From Bin75 sp965212135 (GTDB lineage Bacteria; Nitrospirota; Nitrospiria; Nitrospirales; UBA8639), in the NCBI GenBank assembly GCA_965212135.1, contig OZ243044.1, positions 434,001-498,000 of the forward strand: 64,000 nucleotides of DNA, in the 5' to 3' direction. Numbering within the stretch: position 1 is the stretch's first letter; each line of letters opens with the position of its first letter. The notes below the pieces were generated by a model. That model was not told the origin of the DNA. It worked only from the letters and a program-made list of their open reading frames with translations, and searched no databases. Below are positions 16,927-25,391 of the stretch, one piece after another. Position numbers and translations under genes: made by a program.

Positions 16927-18017
16927 ACGCTCCCGGTCTCGTGCCTCAATATCTCTTCAAACGCCCCCAAAAAGTCTTCAATGTTTTTCTCCTGCAAGGC
17001 GCCCATATTCGCCACACGGAAAATCTTCGACGCGAAATGCTCCTGGCCGGCATAGATGACGTATCCGCGCTCTTTCAGGCGGTCGTGCAGAAGGGGATAC
17101 GTCAGACCGTCCGGCAGATAAAAGGCCGTCAAAGAATTCGAGCGGCGACCGGCGGGAAGAACGGCTCGAACCCCAAGGGCGTGCATGCGTTCACGAATCA
17201 TCCCGGCCAGCCGCCCATATCGCTCCATTCGATGGGTCACCCCTTCTTCAAGGAGTTCGGATAAGGCGGCATCAAAGGCGGCATATAACGGAACGGCCGG
17301 CGTGAAGGGCACGCTACCCTTTTCCTGTGCTTCATCATAATTGGCCAGATTCAAATACCAGGAGCGCCTGGGATATTTTCTGATATTTTCCATAAAGCCT
17401 TTTCGAACCAGAACAAATGAGACCCCCGGAAAGCCCTGAATGCATTTCCCCGCGGTCCCGGCCACCATGTACATATGCCGCCCCGCGATATCCAGAGGTT
17501 CCCCCCCCAGCCCGCTGACAGAATCCAGGACAAAGACACACCCGCGGCTATCAACGTGTTCGGCGATTTCGTGAACGGGATTGATCAGCCCCAGCGTCGT
17601 TTCATGATGAACCATGACCACCGCGTGAACCGACGGCTGTTGTTTCAGCGATTTCAGAATGGTGTCCGGATCGGGCGGGACGTCCCAATCATATTTGATT
17701 TCAGCAATCCCCAGGCGTTGCGTCCCGACGATTGAAGAAATCCGGGCCCCATACACCCCGTTGTTGACGTGAATGAGCCGCTTCCCCGCAGGCAGGCACG
17801 ACATAATCGAGGCCTCGACCGCCGCGGTGCCCGACCCGGTCAACAGAATCGCGGTGTAATCGGATTCCGCACCCGGCACAAACGCTTCGAGAAGTTTGCG
17901 GCGAATCGTTCCAAGCAAGTCCGCGCATTCGGATTCCCGATGACAGAGATCCGGCCCCATCAAGGCATTTCTGACGCGGTCCGAAACGTTGACCGGACCT
18001 GGATTGAGCAATATCAT
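16923..18017 (-). CDS. 2-Aminoethylphosphonate-type pyruvate aminotransferase (PLP)
   Basis: A 364-residue class-V aminotransferase. The N-terminal LLNPGPVNVS, substrate segment LTGSGTAAVEA, Asp165 (VLDSVSGLGGEPLDI) and PLP-binding Lys191 (TAGKCIQGFPG) all match the PhnW/AEP-transaminase group. In biosynthesis it converts phosphonoacetaldehyde to 2-aminoethylphosphonate using an amino donor. Directly upstream genes make the aldehyde by decarboxylation, and the downstream gene is a nucleotidyltransferase. This argues for AEP synthesis rather than degradation, since no phosphonatase (PhnX) is present. Serine/alanine-glyoxylate transaminases are related; sulfoacetaldehyde is a possible alternative substrate. 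Confidence 0.85.
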   Translation of the reverse strand: MILLNPGPVNVSDRVRNALMGPDLCHRESECADLLGTIRRKLLEAFVPGAESDYTAILLTGSGTAAVEASIMSCLPAGKRLIHVNNGVYGARISSIVGTQRLGIAEIKYDWDVPPDPDTILKSLKQQPSVHAVVMVHHETTLGLINPVHEIAEHVDSRGCVFVLDSVSGLGGEPLDIAGRHMYMVAGTAGKCIQGFPGVSFVLVRKGFMENIRKYPRRSWYLNLANYDEAQEKGSVPFTPAVPLYAAFDAALSELLEEGVTHRMERYGRLAGMIRERMHALGVRAVLPAGRRSNSLTAFYLPDGLTYPLLHDRLKERGYVIYAGQEHFASKIFRVANMGALQEKNIEDFLGAFEEILRHETGSV

Positions 18018-18072
18018 GCGCGTTCCGTCATCCTTGTCCCTTCGGCCTCACGACCGCCCAGCCAAACAACCG

Positions 18073-18648
18073 CTACACGGCGGCGCGAAAACGTTGTGTC
18101 ACATCAGGCGGATCCAGCGCCACGCGATCCGCATCCTCTATCTGTTCGTTGACTTTGATCAGCAGGAAATTCGGGCCGTCGCGCTGCAGCATGTCCTTGA
18201 ATTCATACACCAGATCTTCTCGTTCCCAGACCCGTTCGACGGTGGCATACCCCGCCGCCTTGGCAACCTGGTCCAGCCGAACCAATCGTGAATAGGACGG
18301 CTGATTGCCGGTCGTCCCGTACACCTCATTATCAAACACCACGTGCGTCAGGTTCCTGGGCTGCAAGGCGCCGACAGTGGCCAGCGTGCCCATGCCCATG
18401 AGGACGTTACCGTCACCGTCAAAGACCACCACCCGCCGCTCCGGTTTCGCCAAAGCAAGACCCAACCCGATTGAGGCCGCGACGCCCATTGACCCAATCA
18501 TGTAAAAATTGCCGGCGCGGTCATGGATTTTTTGGGCTTCCCGTGAAGGCAACCCATTACAAATAATCACGGGCTGGTCGGACAGCACGTCAAAGAGCGC
18601 GTGCATCGCCTGGGCCCTGCTCTGCATCACACCTTCTTCAGGTCGCAT
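18073..18648 (-). CDS. Phosphonopyruvate (or sulfopyruvate) decarboxylase, TPP-binding beta part
   Basis: A 191-residue TPP-binding C-terminal domain. GDGNVLMGMGTLATVGA with the downstream FDNEVYGTTGNQPS is the diphosphate/Mg binding motif, closely like the second half of Ppd/AepY and like ComE. It acts with the alpha-part protein encoded 39 bases upstream to decarboxylate phosphonopyruvate to phosphonoacetaldehyde, the committing step of C-P compound synthesis. Classical Ppd is one chain of about 380 residues. Here the two halves (165 + 191 residues) are separate, as in archaeal sulfopyruvate decarboxylase ComDE, so substrate choice is not settled by sequence. Confidence 0.83.
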   Translation of the reverse strand: MRPEEGVMQSRAQAMHALFDVLSDQPVIICNGLPSREAQKIHDRAGNFYMIGSMGVAASIGLGLALAKPERRVVVFDGDGNVLMGMGTLATVGALQPRNLTHVVFDNEVYGTTGNQPSYSRLVRLDQVAKAAGYATVERVWEREDLVYEFKDMLQRDGPNFLLIKVNEQIEDADRVALDPPDVTQRFRAAV

Positions 18649-18687
18649 GGCTTGAGGCTTTCTTTTGTACGGCGTTCGCGGCGCTCA

Positions 18688-19185
18688 TCATGGTTGCAGT
18701 GTTTTGACCACGCCTTTTTTCAAAAACAACGCAACAGGGATTCGTTGGTCCAGAAAGGTCTGCATGGCCCATCGCAGATCATCCGTCATGGTCTCCCGGG
18801 ACAACGTGCGATGCGGAATCCGAATCATCTCCATCAACTGCGGCATGGTTTGCCCCATCACCAAATGTTCCGGTGCGTCTTTCCCTTCAAACCCCCTCCA
18901 GGAAAGAATCATCAGGCAGGGGATCCGATAGATCAGATGCAGCGACATGAGCACGTTCAAGGCATTGCCAAGCCCTGAATTCTGCATCAACACCGCGGGA
19001 GCTTTCCCTCCGAGAAACGCACCCGCGGCCATCGCCACGGCTTCATCCTCCCGAACCGAAGGGGTGTACAGCCGGCACTTGCTCAGCGCGTCAATGATCC
19101 CACCCAGGATGGTATCGGGCACTCCGGTAAAAAAATCAAAGCCGGTATCATGCAAGGCTTTGACAAAATCATCGCTTTCAATCAT
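18688..19185 (-). CDS. Phosphonopyruvate (or sulfopyruvate) decarboxylase, alpha part
   Basis: A 165-residue TPP enzyme N-terminal (PYR) domain. The GVPDTILGG opening, REDEAVAMAAGAFLGGK with the cofactor-activating Glu, and QNSGLGNALNVLMSL are hallmark segments of Ppd/Fom2/ComD. ATG 19185 gives the family-like start (MIESDDFVKAL); a GTG at 19203 would add six residues. It is the first gene of a six-gene minus-strand operon. No PEP mutase (PepM) precedes it; the next upstream gene is queF on the opposite strand. Confidence 0.82.
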   Translation of the reverse strand: MIESDDFVKALHDTGFDFFTGVPDTILGGIIDALSKCRLYTPSVREDEAVAMAAGAFLGGKAPAVLMQNSGLGNALNVLMSLHLIYRIPCLMILSWRGFEGKDAPEHLVMGQTMPQLMEMIRIPHRTLSRETMTDDLRWAMQTFLDQRIPVALFLKKGVVKTLQP

Positions 19186-19454
19186 GACCACGACACATTT
19201 CACCGGGACGGCACAAAAAGGTTGTCAACACGGCCTCATGGGAATACGCATGTCCGGCCCAACCGTCGAAGACGCAGAGAAACAGGGAAAGGCAATTATA
19301 ACGAAGGGAGCGCACGGTTCTCAACACACTGCGGGTCGAGGGCCGCGTCCCCTCGAATGTCTCTCGCAATTGCAGAGGTTCGGCGTAGCATGTACACTCC
19401 GGGCTGTTGACCACAGGTTCCATGGAAAGCCCGTCACGAGGAGCGCGGAGCAAT

Positions 19455-19856
19455 ATGAAACGCGGACAGCGAGAGGAATCACCCTATACGGCCCAACAGG
19501 CCACAAACGGGATTCACGCACCGCTCCCCCTTTTGGAAACATGGCCCAATCAATTTCCCGGCTATGAAATCACCATCGAGATCCCGGAATACACGGCCAT
19601 TTGTCCGAAAACACACCTGCCGGACTTCGGCACAATAAAAATTCACTACATGCCCCGAAAGGCCTGCGTGGAACTCAAGTCGCTCAAACTGTACATCCAC
19701 GCCTATCGCAACATCGGCATTTTTTACGAAAACGCCGTCAACCGGATCCTTCAAGATTTCGTCAAAGCCTGCAAGCCCAAATGGGCCGTCGTGACCGGAA
19801 TTTTTACCGCTCGCGGCGGCCTTAGCAGCACCATTCAAGCGAAATATCCCCGATAA
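19455..19856 (+). CDS. queF: NADPH-dependent 7-cyano-7-deazaguanine reductase
   Basis: A 133-residue short (type I, unimodular) QueF. It reduces the nitrile of preQ0 to preQ1 in queuosine biosynthesis. Cys50 in AICPKTHLPDFG forms the thioimide, Asp57 is the proton donor, and ELKSLKLY (about 72-79) is the NADPH-binding motif of the family. ATG 19455 has GGAG just upstream and fits family length; the frame is open further 5' without likeness. No other queuosine gene and no preQ1 riboswitch was recognised nearby. It is divergent from the phosphonate-type operon. Confidence 0.95.
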   Translation: MKRGQREESPYTAQQATNGIHAPLPLLETWPNQFPGYEITIEIPEYTAICPKTHLPDFGTIKIHYMPRKACVELKSLKLYIHAYRNIGIFYENAVNRILQDFVKACKPKWAVVTGIFTARGGLSSTIQAKYPR

Positions 19857-19952
19857 ATCCACGAATCACGAGAGCCGAAGGGATGCCGATTCCCGGACGC
19901 CGCGGACAACAGGCACGGATACGCCGGGGCGGGAGTCTCCGATGTGTCTTCT

Positions 19953-21071
19953 TTAATGGCTTTTGTAGAAATCCCCGATACTCTCGACCACCAGTTCCAT
20001 CTGCGCGTCGGTGAGTTCAGGGTAAATCGGCAGGGACAGCACGTCTTGAGCCATGCGCTCCGAAACCGGAAGGTCGCCTTTCTGATAGCCAAGGGGTTGG
20101 TAACATTCCTGCAGATGCAGGGGTACGGGGTAATAGACTTTATGCCCAATCTCACGTTCCTTCAAATACGCCATCAACTCGTCGCGTCTGCGGACGCGAA
20201 CGGTATATTGGTTAAAGACGTGAACGTTGCCTGAATCCGTCACCGGCAACGTCACATGCTCGGCCAATCCGGCCTCACGAAACAGCCGCTCATAGGACAC
20301 CGCATTCCGAGCCCGTTTTTCATTCCAACCGCCCAGGTATCGCAACTTGACGTGCAACACCGCCGCCCCAAGTGCGTCAAGGCGACTGTTGAGACCGATA
20401 TGGTCATGGTGATAGTCCGAGCGACTCCCATGGACCCGCAACGCGAGGATGCGTTCACGGACGTCCCGGTCATTCGTCACAATGAGCCCGCCATCTCCAA
20501 CGCCTCCAAGATTTTTCGACGGAAAAAAACTAAAACACCCGGCATGCCCAATGGTCCCGGCTTTGCGCCCATGACGACTGGCGCCGATGGCTTGACAGGC
20601 GTCTTCAATGACCGTGACACCGCGTCGCTCGGCCACGTCCATGATTGGCTCCATGGCGGAGCACTGCCCGAAGAGATGGACGGGAATGACGGCTTTCGTC
20701 CGAGGAGTGATCTTTTGCTCAATCTGTTCGGGATCAATCGTCAAGGTGTCGGCCTGAATATCAACGAAAACCGGCACGCCGTGTAAACGCGAGACGACCC
20801 CGGCCGTAGAAAAAAAGGTAAACGGCACGGTGATCACTTCATCGCCGGGTTCCACCCCCGCGGCCATTAAGGACAACAGCAAGGCATCGCTCCCCGATGC
20901 CACGCCGACGGCATACCGGCACTCAAGATAATCGGCGAGCGCCGTCTCAAAGGCCTCAACCCGTTGACCGAGTATAAAGCTTTGTTCCTCGCAGACCTCT
21001 TCAATGATTGACAGAACGTCCGAACGAATCGGCTGAAACTGCGCTTTTAAATCTAACAATGGGACCTTCAC
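19953..21071 (-). CDS. DegT/DnrJ/EryC1-type PLP sugar aminotransferase
   Basis: A 372-residue aminotransferase of the ArnB/WbpE/DegT family. The N-terminal VPLLDLKAQF, substrate loop TVPFTFFSTAGVV, Asp157 in VIEDACQAIGA and PLP Lys186 in FSFFPSKNLGG are all present. These enzymes aminate nucleotide-linked keto-sugars for O-antigen, capsule or S-layer glycans. The particular sugar (for example UDP-3-keto-GlcNAcA) cannot be told. It starts at GTG 21071 with AGGAGA about 12 bases upstream. It stands alone between queF and the divergent Nudix gene, outside the main polysaccharide cluster. Confidence 0.92.
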   Translation of the reverse strand: MKVPLLDLKAQFQPIRSDVLSIIEEVCEEQSFILGQRVEAFETALADYLECRYAVGVASGSDALLLSLMAAGVEPGDEVITVPFTFFSTAGVVSRLHGVPVFVDIQADTLTIDPEQIEQKITPRTKAVIPVHLFGQCSAMEPIMDVAERRGVTVIEDACQAIGASRHGRKAGTIGHAGCFSFFPSKNLGGVGDGGLIVTNDRDVRERILALRVHGSRSDYHHDHIGLNSRLDALGAAVLHVKLRYLGGWNEKRARNAVSYERLFREAGLAEHVTLPVTDSGNVHVFNQYTVRVRRRDELMAYLKEREIGHKVYYPVPLHLQECYQPLGYQKGDLPVSERMAQDVLSLPIYPELTDAQMELVVESIGDFYKSH

Positions 21072-21216
21072 GGAAGACAGTCTCTCCTGTTACCATAGGG
21101 CAGGGAACGGTCGCATATTCAAACATACACGAAAGGAACGAGCAAGTAAGAAACGCCGCAACCGTCCTGTTGCGTGATCCTCCGTTCCCATCATCTCCAT
21201 ACGCTCGACGCATTTC

Positions 21217-21759
21217 ATGAATTTTTGCAGCGCCTGCGGAACACGACTCACGTTCACAATCCCCGATGGGGACACCTTGCCCCGGTTTGTCTGTGAACAC
21301 TGCCTCGCCGTGCATTATGAAAATCCCAAGATTGTGGTGGGCTGTATTCCTGAATGGAAGGATCGTGTGCTGCTCTGCAAACGAGCCATTGAACCCCGTT
21401 ATGGACGATGGACGTTTCCGGCGGGGTTTATGGAAAACGATGAGACCCTGGAAGAAGCCGCGGCTCGTGAAACCCTGGAAGAAGCCAAGGCAGAGGTGGA
21501 GATTTCCCGGCTCTACGCGATTTTCAGCCTCCCCCTTGTGAACCAGGTGTACGTCGTTTTTCGCGGAACCATGAAAAACACGGACTGCGGGGCGGGCATG
21601 GAAAGCCTGGAAGTCGCTCTGTTGAAAAGAGAACAGATTCCATGGTCAACGCTGGCCTTTCGAGTGATTCACGAAATACTGGAACGATATTGCCAAGATG
21701 GAGACCGGCAGCATGGCCCCGTCCACGTAGGAACGATTTCCCTCCCTTCTCCACCGTAA
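21217..21759 (+). CDS. Nudix hydrolase with N-terminal zinc ribbon
   Basis: A 180-residue protein. Cys4, Cys7, Cys26 and Cys29 form a zinc ribbon (Nudix_N type). The Nudix box runs from GFMENDETLEE to RETLEEA (G-x5-E-x7-REUxEE); the final Gly of the consensus is Lys-Ala here. It hydrolyses a nucleoside diphosphate linked to another moiety, probably ADP-ribose or NAD(H)-like. It is convergent with the MOSC gene, with 12 bases between stops. Confidence 0.88.
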   Translation: MNFCSACGTRLTFTIPDGDTLPRFVCEHCLAVHYENPKIVVGCIPEWKDRVLLCKRAIEPRYGRWTFPAGFMENDETLEEAAARETLEEAKAEVEISRLYAIFSLPLVNQVYVVFRGTMKNTDCGAGMESLEVALLKREQIPWSTLAFRVIHEILERYCQDGDRQHGPVHVGTISLPSPP

Positions 21760-21771
21760 CATGAGCGCCGG

Positions 21772-22218
21772 TTATTCCTCCGCCCAGCAAACCGTATCGC
21801 CGACCACAATTTCGCCGTCATCGAAGACCTCGCCAAACGCGCCACCCGTCCAGGCTCGGGACATGGCCGCTTGAAGCCCGGGGCAGGCTTCTTCCATGCG
21901 TTCGCATGGCGTTGTTTCACCGACGATACGAATCCGGCACCGTCCGATGCGCAGAAGGCGCTTCCCGGAACGGCGCAGGCTGAAGCCGCTGATTAATAAA
22001 TTCGCCCGGCGCGCGGAGGGCGGCAACGCGCCATTGACTTCCATCATTAATTGTTCCCAGGTCTCTCGTTCCAGAATGGTGACTTGCCGTCGTCCCCCCT
22101 GATTCGCGTTGCCAACCAGCCCGTTTCCCGATTGCAAGGTCGCCCGCTCCACGGAATCCATGGGCCCGCGTTTCATGCGTTTGATCCAAACGGCTTCAAG
22201 CCGGCCTTTTACGTCCAT
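21772..22218 (-). CDS. MOSC-domain protein
   Basis: A 148-residue single MOSC (MoCo sulfurase C-terminal) domain protein. ATG 22218 is preceded by GAGG four bases upstream, better than the upstream ATG at 22263. Segments GLVGNANQGGRRQVTIL, NLLISGF and RIRIVGETTPCERMEEACPGL match the family; the Cys of TTPC is the conserved sulfur-carrying candidate. MOSC proteins bind or deliver sulfur/molybdenum cofactor intermediates; the specific role is unknown. Confidence 0.85.
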   Translation of the reverse strand: MDVKGRLEAVWIKRMKRGPMDSVERATLQSGNGLVGNANQGGRRQVTILERETWEQLMMEVNGALPPSARRANLLISGFSLRRSGKRLLRIGRCRIRIVGETTPCERMEEACPGLQAAMSRAWTGGAFGEVFDDGEIVVGDTVCWAEE

Positions 22219-22695
22219 TGTCCTCATCTCTCTCCAGCAAGCCGCCATTCGCCATTCCAGCATGTTTTTGATCCTTGCAACACCGATACTTTATAGTGAA
22301 CCGCGTAAGACTGGTATGACAAACAAACAAAAGCTGATTATATATTTGACACATCAAAACCCCGGACCGTCATTCCCGCGAAGGCGGGAATCCAGCGTTA
22401 ATATAGGACGGCGGAGCCGGATGCTTTGACTTCGGGGGCAGGCGTTTCGCGGGAAGAACGGCGAGGCGGGAATGGCACATGGGCGGCGGTTGGAAGTTGG
22501 GGCGCCGCCGGCGGATGATTTCGTGAAGTCAGCGGCTGCGCCGCCGGTTGGACGCTGGAATCCCGATTGAAGATGTCGGGAATGACGGAGGAGAGCATTG
22601 CAGAAATGACACAGACGGCGATTCACGGGCTGATGAGTCAAAGAGATCATTCCCAAACAAAAACTAAGAATGACCGGCTCAAACAGTAAAAACGC
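22219..22695. repeat. Intergenic region with composite hairpin repeat, copy 3
   Basis: About 480 bases without a gene. Hairpin A lies at about 22371-22393 and hairpin B, in a variant with a GAAGA loop, near 22556-22588. A GC-rich spacer of about 165 bases between them contains GGCGGAGCCGGA. The ends match copies 1 and 4. The spacer is longer than in copy 1 and has its own short inverted repeats (GGCGGCG/CGCCGCC), as if an extra GC-rich module had been inserted. Confidence 0.65.
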
Positions 22696-23487
22696 ATGAC
22701 CACCGAACACGACGTTCTCTGCCAAGCCGTGCGGCAGGCCGGACAGGCAATCCTGGCACAAGCTCGCGACGGGTTTGAGACGTATCAAAAAGCCGACCGT
22801 TCTCCGGTCACATCAGCCGACCTTGCGGCCAACGAGATTTTGCATCACGTCCTCACCGGCGCGTTTCCCGATGACGGGTGGCTGTCTGAAGAAAACCCGG
22901 ATACGCCCGCACGCCTGTCACGGTCCAGAGTATGGATTGTGGACCCGATTGACGGGACAAAACATTTCATAAAGGGCATCCCGCAATATTCCATTTCCGT
23001 GGCGCTCGTTGACAACACTCAACCCGTCCTGGGCGTGGTGTATAATCCGGCCACCGAAGAACTGTTTTCAGCCATTCACGAAAACGGCGTGCGTCTCAAT
23101 GGCGAACGGCTGCATACAACCGGCCGAGCCGGCGACAGGCTCTCCATTTTAGTCAATCCCGCTCGCCTGGGCGGCAAGGCATTGCAACCGTTCAGCCGCG
23201 ACGCGCAGTTAAAACCCATGGGATCCATCGCCTACAGCCTGGCGTTAGTGGCCGCCGGACAAGCCGATGGCGCCATTAACTTCGACCCGCTTCATGAATG
23301 GGACGTCGCCGCCGGATGGTTGCTGGTGAACGAGGCGGGCGGGACGGCAACGGACAGCAAAAAGAACCTGATTGCCTATAATCAGGCCAATACGCTCGTA
23401 CGAGGAATTTTTGCGGCACGGCAGGGCAGTCAACGACCGTTCGAAACCTTGGTCGCCGACAAGACCCGACACGCGCCGCCGGAATGA
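22696..23487 (+). CDS. Inositol-monophosphatase/histidinol-phosphatase-family enzyme
   Basis: A 263-residue Mg-dependent Li-sensitive phosphatase. The metal site is built by SEEN (about residue 69), WIVDPIDGTKHF (about 91) and EWDVAAG (about 215), all conserved. KADRSPVTSADLAAN is the usual N-terminal segment. Candidate substrates within the family are histidinol phosphate (HisN), inositol phosphate, or 3'-phosphoadenosine phosphate (CysQ). The DPIDGTKHFIKGIPQYS spacing resembles HisN more than SuhB, but this is not decisive. It is convergent with glmS. Confidence 0.88.
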   Translation: MTTEHDVLCQAVRQAGQAILAQARDGFETYQKADRSPVTSADLAANEILHHVLTGAFPDDGWLSEENPDTPARLSRSRVWIVDPIDGTKHFIKGIPQYSISVALVDNTQPVLGVVYNPATEELFSAIHENGVRLNGERLHTTGRAGDRLSILVNPARLGGKALQPFSRDAQLKPMGSIAYSLALVAAGQADGAINFDPLHEWDVAAGWLLVNEAGGTATDSKKNLIAYNQANTLVRGIFAARQGSQRPFETLVADKTRHAPPE

Positions 23488-23496
23488 GGCGAACCC

Positions 23497-25329
23497 TTAT
23501 TCCACGGTCACGCTTTTGGCCAGATTACGCGGGCGGTCAACGTCAATCTTGCGCAGCGTCCCAATATGATAGGCCAATAACTGCAACGCGACCGTCAACG
23601 GAATCGGCGATAGCAACGCATGCACGTCGGGAATCGTAAAAACACAGTCGGCCAACGCTTCAAGGTCACGCTCCCCTTCACTCGCAAACGCAATGACCGG
23701 CGCATTCCGCGCCTTGACTTCCATAAGATTGCTCATGGTTTTTCGGTACAGCCGATCCTGCGGAGCCAGAACCACCACCGGCATGTCTTCGTCAATCAGG
23801 GCAATGGGGCCATGTTTCATTTCCCCCGCCGCGTATCCTTCCGCGTGGATGTAGGAAATTTCTTTCAGTTTGAGCGCGCCTTCCAGCGCAATCGGATAAT
23901 TGATCCAGCGTCCAAGATACAGGAAGTTGTTTTTTTGATAAAACCGTTTCGCCACCGACAGGAGTTCGGCGTCCCGCTTGATCACGTCTTCAACCTGACC
24001 CGGCAGTTGCCGCAATTTATCCAGCCAATCCCGAACCGTGTCCTCTCGCAAGACGCCGTGCACTCGACCGACGTGCAAGGCCAGGAGATGCAGCGCAACG
24101 AGCTGGCCGATAAAGGCCTTGGTTGACGCCACGCTGATTTCCGGCCCGCAGCGGGTGTACAGCACGCCATCGGATTCCCGGGCCAGCGTGCTGCCAACGA
24201 CGTTCACAATTGACACGACGCGCGCGCCCAGGCGTTTCGCATCTCTCGCGGCATCCAGCGTATCCGCGGTTTCTCCCGATTGTGACAGGGCAAGAAAAAT
24301 ATCGCCTGGCTGAACCATGGATTCCCGATACCGGAATTCAGAGCCGATATCCACCTGGACCGGTTTGCGAATCAGTTCTTCAAACAGGTATTTCCCCACC
24401 AGCCCGGCATGCCAGGACGAACCACAGGCGACAATCCAGATCTGTTTGGCGGCCCTGAACTCGTCCGGCGTAATCGTCACATCCAGGAACGAGCCCCTGC
24501 CCGCCTCGTCACAACGATCCCGCTCCCGCAGCGTATCGAGAATCACTTGAGGCTGCTCATGAATTTCTTTGAGCATGTAATGAGGATAGCCCCCTTTTTC
24601 CGCCGCGTCCGCGTTCCAGTCAATTTCGACAATTTCCCTGGAGGCCGGCCGCCCTTCCGCGTCAAGCACGGTGACGCCGCTCGGTCTGACAATCCCGACG
24701 TCTCCGTCTTCCAAAAACATCACGTTTCGGGTATGAGCGAGCAACGGCGTGACATCGGAGGCCAGAAAGGAAGCGTTCCCGCTTTGCCCCAGGACCAGAG
24801 GACACCCCGACCTGGCGGCAACCAGAGTATCCGGCTCGCTCTCGCACATACCGACAACCGCATAACTCCCCTGTAATTCCCGAACAGCGTCCTGAAACGC
24901 CTCCTGAAGGGATCGTCCGTCCTTCATGGAACAGGCCAGTAAATGAACGATGACTTCAGTGTCCGTCTCGGACTCGAAATGACACCCTTGATGCTCCAGT
25001 CGCCGTTTGAGGACCAGGTAATTTTCAATAATGCCGTTGTGAACGATGACAACGGGTCCGGAACGATGGGGATGGGCATTGTGTTCGGAAGGTTTGCCAT
25101 GCGTGGCCCACCGCGTATGGCCGATCCCGATGGTCCCAAACAGGTGTTCTCGCTTCAGAGCCTCTTCCAGATTCTGTAATTTGCCGACGCGCCGGCGGAC
25201 TTCAATCCGGCCATGCCGCAACACGGCCATCCCCGCCGAGTCATACCCTCGGTATTCCAGACGCTTCAACCCCTCGACGAGCACGCCGGTGGCGTTTGCC
25301 TTCCCGATATATCCGATAATGCCGCACAC
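23497..25329 (-). CDS. glmS: Glucosamine-6-phosphate synthase (isomerizing)
   Basis: A 610-residue enzyme making glucosamine-6-P from fructose-6-P and glutamine. GTG at 25329 is chosen because Met removal exposes the catalytic Cys (CGIIGYIG) as residue 1; GAGG lies about eight bases upstream. An N-terminal Ntn amidotransferase (HTRWATHG, HNGIIENY) and two C-terminal SIS sugar-isomerase domains (SCGSSWHAG, ALSQSGETADT, and EGYAAGEMKHGPIALI) complete it. The C-terminus ends DVDRPRNLAKSVTVE as in all GlmS. glmU follows upstream on the same strand, so the UDP-GlcNAc genes are clustered. No glmS ribozyme was recognised. Confidence 0.97.
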   Translation of the reverse strand: MCGIIGYIGKANATGVLVEGLKRLEYRGYDSAGMAVLRHGRIEVRRRVGKLQNLEEALKREHLFGTIGIGHTRWATHGKPSEHNAHPHRSGPVVIVHNGIIENYLVLKRRLEHQGCHFESETDTEVIVHLLACSMKDGRSLQEAFQDAVRELQGSYAVVGMCESEPDTLVAARSGCPLVLGQSGNASFLASDVTPLLAHTRNVMFLEDGDVGIVRPSGVTVLDAEGRPASREIVEIDWNADAAEKGGYPHYMLKEIHEQPQVILDTLRERDRCDEAGRGSFLDVTITPDEFRAAKQIWIVACGSSWHAGLVGKYLFEELIRKPVQVDIGSEFRYRESMVQPGDIFLALSQSGETADTLDAARDAKRLGARVVSIVNVVGSTLARESDGVLYTRCGPEISVASTKAFIGQLVALHLLALHVGRVHGVLREDTVRDWLDKLRQLPGQVEDVIKRDAELLSVAKRFYQKNNFLYLGRWINYPIALEGALKLKEISYIHAEGYAAGEMKHGPIALIDEDMPVVVLAPQDRLYRKTMSNLMEVKARNAPVIAFASEGERDLEALADCVFTIPDVHALLSPIPLTVALQLLAYHIGTLRKIDVDRPRNLAKSVTVE

Positions 25330-25391
25330 AGGCGTCGCCTCACCCTTTTCGCGGAGGATGCATCGCACATCTCAAGAAACGGCCGGCACGG

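Noticed and set aside
19204..19454. preQ1 riboswitch before queF
   Set aside because: No clear H-type pseudoknot with an A-rich tail near the start codon could be traced.
23472..25368. A glmS ribozyme upstream of glmS
   Set aside because: The glmS 5' region lies within 62 bases of the glmU stop, with no room for the ribozyme, which is known mainly from Gram-positive lineages.
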